Positions 57,631-64,000 of a stretch of 64,000 nucleotides of DNA are shown here, piece after piece. Within the stretch, counting starts at the first letter, position 1, and each line of letters starts with the position of its first letter. The notes under the pieces were generated by a model. It had not been told where the DNA came from. It ran no database searches and saw only the letters and a list, made by a program, of their open reading frames with translations. This stretch comes from Goodfellowiella coeruleoviolacea (GTDB lineage: Bacteria; Actinomycetota; Actinomycetes; Mycobacteriales; Pseudonocardiaceae), in assembly GCF_024171785.1 (NCBI RefSeq), contig NZ_JAMTCK010000004.1:186001-250000 (forward strand), written 5' to 3'. The position numbers were made by a program, and so were the translations under genes.

Positions 57631-58560
57631 CTGAGCCGTCAAGATCAGCCCAATCCGTCGGCGCCGCCAGTGCAGAAGCTGCGCATCCGTTACGCCAAGC
57701 GGGGCCGACTGCGCTTCACGTCACACCGTGACGTCGCGCGCACCTTCGAACGTGCCCTGCGCAGGGCCGGGGTGCCCATGGCCTACTCGCAGGGGTTCAA
57801 CCCGCACCCCAAGGTCTCCTGGATCGGCGCCTCCCCCACCGGGGTGGCCAGTGAAGCCGAGTACGTGGAGATCCAGGTCGTCGAGCCGGTCGACCCGCGG
57901 GCACTGCGAACAGCGCTGGACGCGGCCCTGCCGCCCGGCCTGGACGTGCTGGAGACCGTGGAGGCGGGTCCGGGCGCGCTGGCCGACCGGATCGAGGCCA
58001 GCCGCTGGCGCATCGAACTGCCCGGGGTAACCCCCGACGAGCTGCGCACCGCCGTGGCCGCGCTGCTGGCCGCGGAATCGGTTCAGGTGGAGCGGCTCAC
58101 CAAGGACGGCCGCCGCGAGATCGACGTCCGCCCGGCCGTGGTGTCCGCCGAGGTCGTGGCCGACTCGACAGCGGCTGGCGGCACCGACACCGCCGCCCCG
58201 ACCGCCGTGTCCGGAGCCGGCCAGGACGCCGGGAGCGCGGCCGACCACGGCGCGCCACCGGAAGTCGGCCACGTTCAGCCAGACGATTCGGCGGGTCTGC
58301 CGCGCTCATGTGGGATACTCGTAACGGTCGTACGGCAGACCACACCTGCTGTTCGACCCGATGACGTGTTGAGCGCGCTTCGCGTCGTCGCTGACCTGGT
58401 CCCGCCGGTGCCCGCGAAGGCGACCCGGATGGCCCAGGGACGGCTCGACGACGACGGCCGCCTAGTCGACCCGTTCGCCCGGGAGAGGGCGGCGGCGTCC
58501 GCACCGGCGGTTGGGGAGCAGGAGCCGGGCGAGGACGTTGTCGGGGGACCTGTCGCCTGA
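57631..58560 (+). CDS. DUF2344 / TIGR03936-family protein
   Basis: About 309 residues. The conserved core is QKLRIRYAKRGRLRFTSHRD, AYSQGFNPHPKVS and SEAEYVEI. The C-terminal half is a variable Ala/Gly linker, then LVTVVRQTTPAVRPDDVLSAL. Start choice: a strong GGGAGGAG (57618-57625) lies 5 nt before a CTG at 57631 (reading LSRQDQP); the first standard start is GTG 57670 (VQKLRIR). The family accompanies the TIGR03960 radical SAM protein and rne; in some bacteria the two are fused. Function unknown. Confidence 0.87.
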   Translation: MSRQDQPNPSAPPVQKLRIRYAKRGRLRFTSHRDVARTFERALRRAGVPMAYSQGFNPHPKVSWIGASPTGVASEAEYVEIQVVEPVDPRALRTALDAALPPGLDVLETVEAGPGALADRIEASRWRIELPGVTPDELRTAVAALLAAESVQVERLTKDGRREIDVRPAVVSAEVVADSTAAGGTDTAAPTAVSGAGQDAGSAADHGAPPEVGHVQPDDSAGLPRSCGILVTVVRQTTPAVRPDDVLSALRVVADLVPPVPAKATRMAQGRLDDDGRLVDPFARERAAASAPAVGEQEPGEDVVGGPVA

Positions 58561-58696
58561 GGTCTGGGTTCGTCAATCCGGGGCCGGGTGATGTTAGGCA
58601 AGGATTCCCGCCGCCAGCAGCGGCGGAGAGCGGACAAGTAAAGGCCCCTGTGCGGCCGCGTCTGGGGAAGGACGCGCCCGGGGGCGGAGGAGACGT

Positions 58697-61600
58697 ATGT
58701 CGGACACTGACACGCCCGCCGGGACGACCGGCGGGGACTGGGCCACACCCGGAATCGCCGAGTTGGTCGACCTGCCACCCAAGCTGCGCGTGCACGCGCT
58801 GGCCAAACTGCTCGGGGTGAGCAGCCGGGAGGTCCTCTCGGTACTCGCCGACCTGGGCGAATCCGTACGCAGCGCGCAGTCGAGCGTGAACCGCGAGACA
58901 GCGCTGAAGGTGGCGGACGCCCTGCTGCCCGAGCAGGGCACCCCTGGACAGGACGCCCCTGAGCAGGACTCCCCTGAGCAGGACGACACCGTGCAGGACA
59001 ACACCGGGGGAAGCGCCGCCGAAGCCGCTGACCAGGCCGGAGTGGTCGACCAGGACGAGAGCACCACACATCGGGCCGAACCGCCCGCCGCGGTCGCGCC
59101 GACGCCGGCGCCGGAGCCGCCAGTCGGCCTGGCCCCGGTGTTCGCGCCGCCGTCACCGCTGTTCCTGCCGCCCCAGCCGGTGGAACAGCGGGAGGAGCAG
59201 CCCCCGGCCAGGGCCGCTGCCCGGCCCGCCACCAGGACCAGCGCGCCGCCCCCCGCGGTCACCGACCACGTCGAGCCGGACGAGGTCGACCAGGCCGAAG
59301 AGGACTCCGCCGAGGTGGACGGCCAGTTCGGCGAGGAGACCGAGACCGGCGCCCGGCGTCGGCGTCGGCGCGGCCGGCGTGGGCGCGGCCGGGGCAAGGG
59401 CGCCGGGGGTGACGACGACATCGAGCAGTCCCTGGAGGACCGGGAGGCCGAGCCCGAGCCGGAGGAGACCGCCGAGGCCGAGGAGGAACCGGCCGAGGAC
59501 ACCGCGGAGGACGTCACCGAGGGAGCCACCTCCCGGCGTCGGCGCCGCCGGCGCCGCCGCAAGGGCGGGGCCGACGACGAGGCCGCGCTCAGCGAGGACG
59601 ACCCGCCCAATACGGTGGTGCACGTCCGAGACGTGCGCGACGACAAGGCCGACTCGGCCGCCGCCCAGGACGAGGTGCGCGGCGTGCGCGGCTCGACCAG
59701 GCTGGAGGCCAAGCGGCAGCGCCGCAGGGACGGCCGGGAGGCCGGCCGCCGGCGCGTGCCGGTGCTGTCCGAGGCCGAGTTCCTGGCCCGCCGGGAGTCG
59801 GTCGAGCGGACCATGGTCGTGCGCGAGCGCGGCGACCGCACCCAGATCGGGGTGCTGGAGGACGGCGTGCTCGTCGAGCACTTCGTGACCTCCACCGGCA
59901 CCGGCTCGCTGGTCGGCAACGTCTACCTCGGCCGGGTGCAGAACGTGCTGCCCAGCATGGAGGCGGCGTTCGTGGACATCGGCCGGGGCCGCAACGCCGT
60001 GCTGTACGCGGGCGAGGTCGACTGGGACGCCGCCGGCCTTGAGGGCAAGGCCCGCAAGATCGAGCAGGCCCTGTCCACCGGCGACAGCGTGCTGGTCCAG
60101 GTCACCAAGGACCCGGTCGGCCACAAGGGAGCCAGGCTGACCACGCAGATCAGCCTGCCCGGCCGGTTCCTGGTCTACGTGCCGGGCGGCGGCGCCACCG
60201 GCATCAGCCGCAAGCTGCCCGACATCGAGCGCAAGCGGCTCAAGGACATCCTCAAGCGGGTCGTGCCCGACGACGCCGGGGTGATCATCCGGACCGCCTC
60301 GGAGGGCATCAGCGAGGAGGAACTCGGCCGCGACGTCCGCCGGCTGCAGGCGCAGTGGGAGGTCATCAAGGAGAAGGCCGACCAGCCGCGCGCCCAGGCT
60401 CCCCAGTTGCTCTACGAGGAGCCCGACCTGCTGATCAAGGTCGTGCGGGACCTGTTCACCGAGGACTTCTCCGCGCTGGTGGTGCAGGGCGACAGCGCCT
60501 GGGACACCATCGACGCCTACGTCCGGCACGTGGCGCCCGACCTGGTCGGCCGGCTGCGGCGGCACGTCGGCAACACCGACGTGTTCACCGAGCACCGCAT
60601 CGACGAGCAGCTGCTCAAGGCGCTGGACCGCAAGGTGTGGCTGCCCTCGGGCGGCTACCTGGTCATCGACCGCACCGAGGCGATGACGGTGATCGACGTC
60701 AACACCGGGAAGTTCACCGGATCGGGTGGCAACCTGGAGGAGACGGTCACCCGGAACAACCTGGAGGCGGCCGAGGAGATCGTCCGCCAGCTCCGGTTGC
60801 GCGATGTCGGCGGCATCATCGTCATCGACTTCATCGACATGGTGCTGGAGGCCAACCGGGACCTGGTGCTGCGTCGGCTGACCGAGTGCCTGGGCCGGGA
60901 CCGCACCCGCCACCAGGTCGCCGAGGTGACCTCGCTGGGTCTGGTGCAGATGACCCGCAAGCGGGTCGGCACCGGCCTGCTGGAGGCGTTCAGCACCACC
61001 TGCGAGCACTGCCGAGGCCGTGGTGTGCTGGTGTCCACCGAGCCGGTCGGCGCGCACAACGGCGCCGGCCAGCAGAACGGCGGACAACAGCAGCAGGGGG
61101 GCCGCAAGGCCAAGCAGCGGGCCAGGGCCAGCGAACACGCCGAACCCGCGCCCGAGCCCGCCCAGCAGCCGGCCGCCAAGGCCGAGCCAGCGCAGACCGG
61201 GCCAGCGCAGACCGGGCCAGCGCAGACCGGGCCAGCGCAGACCGGGCCAGCGCAGACCGGGCCAGCCCACGCGGAGCAGCCCCAGGCCGAACCGGCCAAG
61301 GCTGAGCCGGTGGCGGCAGCAGCCGGGACGGACACCGGGCGGCCGGCGGCGGCCCAGTCCGGCGCGGTGGTGCCGGAGCAGGTCACACCAGCCGCTGAGC
61401 AGGCACCACCACCGGCGGCGCAGGAACGGGTGACCGAGCAGCCGGCCCCGGCCGAGGAGCCGGCCGCGTCGTTGGCCGAGGCACCTGCCGAGGTGCGCGC
61501 CGACCAGGCCCCGCCGGTCACGCACCGGCGGCGGCACGTCCGCCGGTCCGAGTCCAGGCACGCAGACCAGCGGAGCGGCGCTGGGCAGCACCGGGCCGAG

Positions 61601-62086
61601 GCGAACGGCGTCGCCGAGCACCGGCCGGTGGAGCGCACCCCCGAGCAGCGGGTCGAGCCACCGAGGGAGGCACCCCGGCCGGAACAGGTCCACCCGGAAC
61701 CGGTGACCCCCGAGCCGGCGGCAGCCGACAGGCTGGCCACTTCCGGCCAGCCGGCTGACGGTTCCGGTTCCGCTGAGTCGACCGGGCAGTCGGCACAGCC
61801 CCGGCGGGAGAACGGCCGGCAGCGCCGGGTGGCCCGGCGTGCGGCTGGCCGGCCCAGCGTGCAGGCGGCACCGGTCGAGCCGGTGACCGTGCCGGCACCC
61901 ACCGAGCCCCGGCAGGTCAACGGCCACACGGCCAACGCTGGTCAGACCGGTCAGGCTGGTCAGGCCGGGCCGACCGAGCAGCAGGACACCAGGCGGGAGC
62001 AGGCCGAACCCGTGGTGATCACCCGGCGGCGCGCGGTGCGCCGGGCCGCCTCGCGGCCGGCCGGCCCGCCCGTCGGCACCGTGTAG
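58697..62086 (+). CDS. rne: Ribonuclease E/G
   Basis: An 1129-residue endoribonuclease, central to RNA decay and rRNA processing. Residues 15-75 (LPPKLRVHALAKLLGVSSRE) resemble an IF2-N domain. An acidic and Arg-rich disordered region follows. The catalytic half (about 350-780) has the S1 region VGNVYLGRVQNVLPSMEAAF, DNase-I-like metal residues in VIDVNTGKFTGSGGN and IIVIDFIDM, and the zinc link CEHCRGRG. The C-terminal 330 residues are Pro/Ala/Glu-rich with five PAQTG repeats. ATG 58697 with GGAGGAGA. Its 137-nt leader has GC-rich hairpins. Confidence 0.97.
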   Translation: MSDTDTPAGTTGGDWATPGIAELVDLPPKLRVHALAKLLGVSSREVLSVLADLGESVRSAQSSVNRETALKVADALLPEQGTPGQDAPEQDSPEQDDTVQDNTGGSAAEAADQAGVVDQDESTTHRAEPPAAVAPTPAPEPPVGLAPVFAPPSPLFLPPQPVEQREEQPPARAAARPATRTSAPPPAVTDHVEPDEVDQAEEDSAEVDGQFGEETETGARRRRRRGRRGRGRGKGAGGDDDIEQSLEDREAEPEPEETAEAEEEPAEDTAEDVTEGATSRRRRRRRRRKGGADDEAALSEDDPPNTVVHVRDVRDDKADSAAAQDEVRGVRGSTRLEAKRQRRRDGREAGRRRVPVLSEAEFLARRESVERTMVVRERGDRTQIGVLEDGVLVEHFVTSTGTGSLVGNVYLGRVQNVLPSMEAAFVDIGRGRNAVLYAGEVDWDAAGLEGKARKIEQALSTGDSVLVQVTKDPVGHKGARLTTQISLPGRFLVYVPGGGATGISRKLPDIERKRLKDILKRVVPDDAGVIIRTASEGISEEELGRDVRRLQAQWEVIKEKADQPRAQAPQLLYEEPDLLIKVVRDLFTEDFSALVVQGDSAWDTIDAYVRHVAPDLVGRLRRHVGNTDVFTEHRIDEQLLKALDRKVWLPSGGYLVIDRTEAMTVIDVNTGKFTGSGGNLEETVTRNNLEAAEEIVRQLRLRDVGGIIVIDFIDMVLEANRDLVLRRLTECLGRDRTRHQVAEVTSLGLVQMTRKRVGTGLLEAFSTTCEHCRGRGVLVSTEPVGAHNGAGQQNGGQQQQGGRKAKQRARASEHAEPAPEPAQQPAAKAEPAQTGPAQTGPAQTGPAQTGPAQTGPAHAEQPQAEPAKAEPVAAAAGTDTGRPAAAQSGAVVPEQVTPAAEQAPPPAAQERVTEQPAPAEEPAASLAEAPAEVRADQAPPVTHRRRHVRRSESRHADQRSGAGQHRAEANGVAEHRPVERTPEQRVEPPREAPRPEQVHPEPVTPEPAAADRLATSGQPADGSGSAESTGQSAQPRRENGRQRRVARRAAGRPSVQAAPVEPVTVPAPTEPRQVNGHTANAGQTGQAGQAGPTEQQDTRREQAEPVVITRRRAVRRAASRPAGPPVGTV
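61186..61260. repeat. Five perfect 15-bp repeats in rne
   Basis: GCCAGCGCAGACCGG five times without a mismatch, encoding PAQTG repeats in the disordered tail. Perfect identity suggests recent expansion and a length that varies between strains. Confidence 0.9.
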
Positions 62087-62117
62087 CCCTGGGTAGTTCC
62101 ACAGCGGAACGACCACG

Positions 62118-62156
62118 CTGCCCCAGCACCCGCCTCAGCAACGGGTGCTGGGGCAG
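62118..62156 (+). terminator. Terminator of rne
   Basis: A perfect 15-bp stem CTGCCCCAGCACCCG/CGGGTGCTGGGGCAG with a 9-nt loop, 31 nt after the stop. Confidence 0.88.
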
Positions 62157-62482
62157 TCTGCTGTCCACGGTGTTCGCACGCCCGCAGACAGCCGTGTCGG
62201 GCGACAGACAGCCGTACAGGGCGGTGTCTGGCCGTCCCCTGTTTCTCGGTGCCCCCGGCTCTCGACGCCCACGGCTCTCGGCCCCCGCTGGCTCTGCGCA
62301 CCCGCCGGATCTGGGTAGTCCGCCAGGGTCGGCTACCGCGCCGGGTGTGGGTACCGCGCCGGGTGTGGCGCACTCCACTGGCTGCCAGTCACGCCCCGCC
62401 GGTCTGGCGGGCGGGGGCACCCCACAGTCCACCACTGGCTGCTGCTGCTGATCTGCCAAGTCCTGATCCGGTACTCCCGCGC

Positions 62483-62722
62483 TCCGCTCTGGCACGCGGA
62501 GTTGCCAAGCTCCTCTGTGGAACGTTACCGCTCCGTTGAGGATCGTTACCGCTCCAGAAAGGAAGACCGTTGCTCCCCTACTGAGTCTGCTGGCCTCTGG
62601 CTGCCCGTGTCGTTCCGCTGTCGGAAATCCGCGTCCGTTCCACTACCGCTCGTGAGTGCCCCGGAGTTGTAGCTGCGTGTTCCGCTGTGGAACGCCCGCG
62701 CTCCACTTCGTTCCCTGTTGCC
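62483..62722. repeat. 21-bp degenerate array in the rne-rplU gap
   Basis: Contiguous 21-bp units at 62511, 62532, 62553 and 62574 (first one TCCTCTGTGGAACG), further copies from 62614 and 62681 (TCCGCTGTGGAACG), and an isolated one at 62098-62118. They sit in the 1.1-kb gap 62087-63189, in which I see no convincing gene on either strand. Confidence 0.8.
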
Positions 62723-62739
62723 TCGGTCGCTCTGGTGTT

Positions 62740-62799
62740 CCTCGGTGCCCCACACCTCGGTGCCCCACACCTCGGTGCCCCACACCTCGGTGCCGCACG
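62740..62799. repeat. Four 15-bp tandem repeats
   Basis: CCTCGGTGCCCCACA three times exactly and once with two changes, in the rne-rplU gap. Confidence 0.85.
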
Positions 62800-63043
62800 C
62801 CTTCTCGGTTCCCCAGGTCGCTCTGGCGTGGCCTGTCACCCCTCCAGAGGGGCACCTGGGGCTGCTGACCAACACCGCCCCCGAAAACGTCATCAGGGGT
62901 GCGGCGGGCGTTCTGGACGCTCATCCGCACACCAGGGGCTGGTCGGTGCCGAGCTGTCCCTGGTCCGTCCGGCGGTGCCACCGCTGCTCGGCTCCGGGGT
63001 GCCGGTGTCGATCCTGGTCGTGGCGGCTCAAGGCACCCCCGGT

Positions 63044-63073
63044 TTGACCTCTGTCCCGGCGGCCACGTAGCCT
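63044..63073 (+). promoter_or_regulatory. Likely promoter of rplU-rpmA
   Basis: TTGACC (63044-63049), 18 bp, TAGCCT (63068-63073): a good housekeeping-sigma match, leaving a leader of about 110 nt before rplU. Confidence 0.6.
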
Positions 63074-63189
63074 GTTACCTGGCCCGCCATCCGGTGGGCC
63101 CTGTCGTGCGTAACCCGGCACCACAAGCTTTGCGGAGCCGGCGTTCGCGTGGCCCCGTCACCGTCGAGTAGCAGGAGACTTCCGTCCTG

Positions 63190-63501
63190 ATGTACGCGAT
63201 CGTCAAGACCGGCGGCAAGCAGTACAAGGTCGCTGTCGGCGACGTCGTCGAGGTCGAGAAGCTCGTCGGCGAGCCGGGCACCGAAATCACCTTCCCGGCG
63301 CTACTCGTCGTGGACGGCACTGACGTCACCGCAGACGCCGAAGCCCTGGGGAAGATCTCGGTGACTGGCAAGGTCGTCGAGCACACCAAGGGTCCCAAGA
63401 TCCGCATCCACAAGTTCAAGAACAAGACCGGTTACCACAAGCGTCAGGGTCACCGCCAGAAGCTGACCCGCGTCGAGGTCACCGGGATCACCGGCAAGTA
63501 A
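63190..63501 (+). CDS. rplU: 50S ribosomal protein L21
   Basis: A 103-residue ribosomal protein. [20 protein letters not shown] and the C-terminal [20 protein letters not shown] are diagnostic. ATG 63190 with AGGAGA upstream. It is followed 14 nt later by rpmA, the universal pair. Confidence 0.98.
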   Translation: MYAIVKTGGKQYKVAVGDVVEVEKLVGEPGTEITFPALLVVDGTDVTADAEALGKISVTGKVVEHTKGPKIRIHKFKNKTGYHKRQGHRQKLTRVEVTGITGK

Positions 63502-63515
63502 GGACCTGAGCAGCC

Positions 63516-63773
63516 ATGGCACACAAAAAGGGTGCGTCCAGCTCCCGCAACGGGCGTGACTCCAACGCTCAGCGACTGGGTGTGAAGCGGTACGGCGGCC
63601 AGGTTGTCAGCGCTGGTGAGATCCTGATCCGCCAGCGCGGCACCAAGTTCCACCCCGGTGTGAACGTTGGTCGTGGCGGCGACGACACGCTGTTCGCCCT
63701 GGCCGCTGGCGCGGTCCAGTTCGGCGAGAAGCGTGGCCGCAAGACCGTGAACATCGTCCCAACCGAGGGCTGA
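63516..63773 (+). CDS. rpmA: 50S ribosomal protein L27
   Basis: An 85-residue ribosomal protein. [20 protein letters not shown] and [21 protein letters not shown] are diagnostic. The N-terminus starts directly with AHKKG, with no cleavable extension. It lies between rplU and obg, with a terminator after it. Confidence 0.98.
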   Translation: MAHKKGASSSRNGRDSNAQRLGVKRYGGQVVSAGEILIRQRGTKFHPGVNVGRGGDDTLFALAAGAVQFGEKRGRKTVNIVPTEG

Positions 63774-63838
63774 GACCGGCCGGACCGGTTCGTGGGCCTC
63801 TGGCCCGCCTTCTTGGGACACGTCGCAGACATCACCCC

Positions 63839-63884
63839 GGCGAGGGGCGGACCGGAATACCGGCCCGCCCCTCGCCGTTTTGTT
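63839..63884 (+). terminator. Intrinsic terminator between rpmA and obg
   Basis: A 17-bp stem with one mismatch (63839-63855 with 63860-63876), loop AATA, followed by GTTTTGTT. This is the only one in the window with a real U-tract. Confidence 0.92.
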
Positions 63885-63942
63885 GCAGGGTGGCTGGCAG
63901 GTGAGGACGCCGGCGGGGCCACTCGCGAGGAAAGGAAGAGCA

Positions 63943-64000
63943 GTGTCCCGATTCGTCGACCGGGTGGTGATCCACGCCGCTGCTGGTGACGGGGGCAACG
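63943..64000 (+). CDS. obg: GTPase Obg, N-terminal start
   Basis: The first 19 codons, reading VSRFVDRVVIHAAAGDGGN, the Gly-rich N-terminal start of the Obg fold. GTG 63943 with AAAGGAAG upstream. The gene runs out of the window. Obg is a ribosome-assembly GTPase and normally follows rpmA. Confidence 0.95.
   Translation, partial: MSRFVDRVVIHAAAGDGGN

Noticed and set aside
59153-62116. A minus-strand frame of 987 codons opposite rne
   Set aside because: Antisense shadow of rne; no domain, no ribosome site.

Overview
This window is chromosomal DNA from a high-GC actinomycete, most likely of the Pseudonocardiaceae or a close relative. The base composition, frequent GTG/TTG starts, a mycothiol-linked DsbA-fold protein, the mycobacterial-type oxidase subunit CtaJ and an IF2-N-like extension on RNase E all point there. 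From memory, the backbone follows the Mycobacterium tuberculosis Rv2476c-Rv2440c block read in the opposite orientation: NAD-glutamate dehydrogenase, thioesterase, alpha-glucosidase, truncated haemoglobin O, HNH protein, CtaJ, a DUF5130-like protein, PepN, Rv2466c-like protein, RpiB, Nei2, trigger factor, ClpX, ValS, FolC, DUF4233 protein, Ndk, RNase E, L21, L27 and Obg.

Layout. 1-11.3 kb: end of glutamate dehydrogenase, a coupled thioesterase pair, alpha-glucosidase, GlbO, MscS channel, prolyl oligopeptidase, HNH protein, an unusual 25-repeat protein, then CtaJ overlapping a DUF5130-like gene. 11.4-23 kb: PepN, DsbA-fold protein, aldehyde dehydrogenase, a metallo-beta-lactamase-fold protein split by a large in-frame repeat insertion, ComB-like phosphatase, RpiB, Nei2, HIT and cupin proteins, tRNA-Gly and tRNA-Pro. 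23.4-38.3 kb: tig and clpX with no clpP between them, two hydrolases, an OFA-type transporter beside an FdhF/YdeP-type molybdo-enzyme, valS, and a folC-smORF-DUF4233 overlapping unit. 38.3-47.5 kb: an accessory block with a broken gene, three regulators, a DHA2-type exporter, hydrolases and PhoD. 47.7-64 kb: ndk, a three-gene ABC exporter, a membrane Ser/Thr kinase, a radical SAM protein, a secreted subtilase, a DUF2344 protein, rne, rplU, rpmA and the start of obg.

Functional links: OFA transporter with formate-dehydrogenase-like enzyme (probably formate or oxalate handling); tig with clpX (proteostasis); the ABC ATPase with its two permeases (drug-type exporter); the radical SAM and DUF2344 genes, which are commonly found together, next to rne; and rplU-rpmA-obg (ribosome assembly).

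The strongest unexplained signal is repetitive DNA. A degenerate 21-bp unit (two helical turns) recurs at several separate loci: inside the metallo-beta-lactamase gene and near 38.8, 39.9, 51.2, 53.8, 62.1 and 62.5 kb. Other short tandem arrays with 13, 14, 15 and 18-bp units lie at gene ends. A repetitive gene at 9.3-10.2 kb encodes 25 SVRIT-type repeats whose variation is confined to silent codon positions. A roughly 112-bp element with paired DnaA-box-like motifs occurs twice, 29 kb apart.
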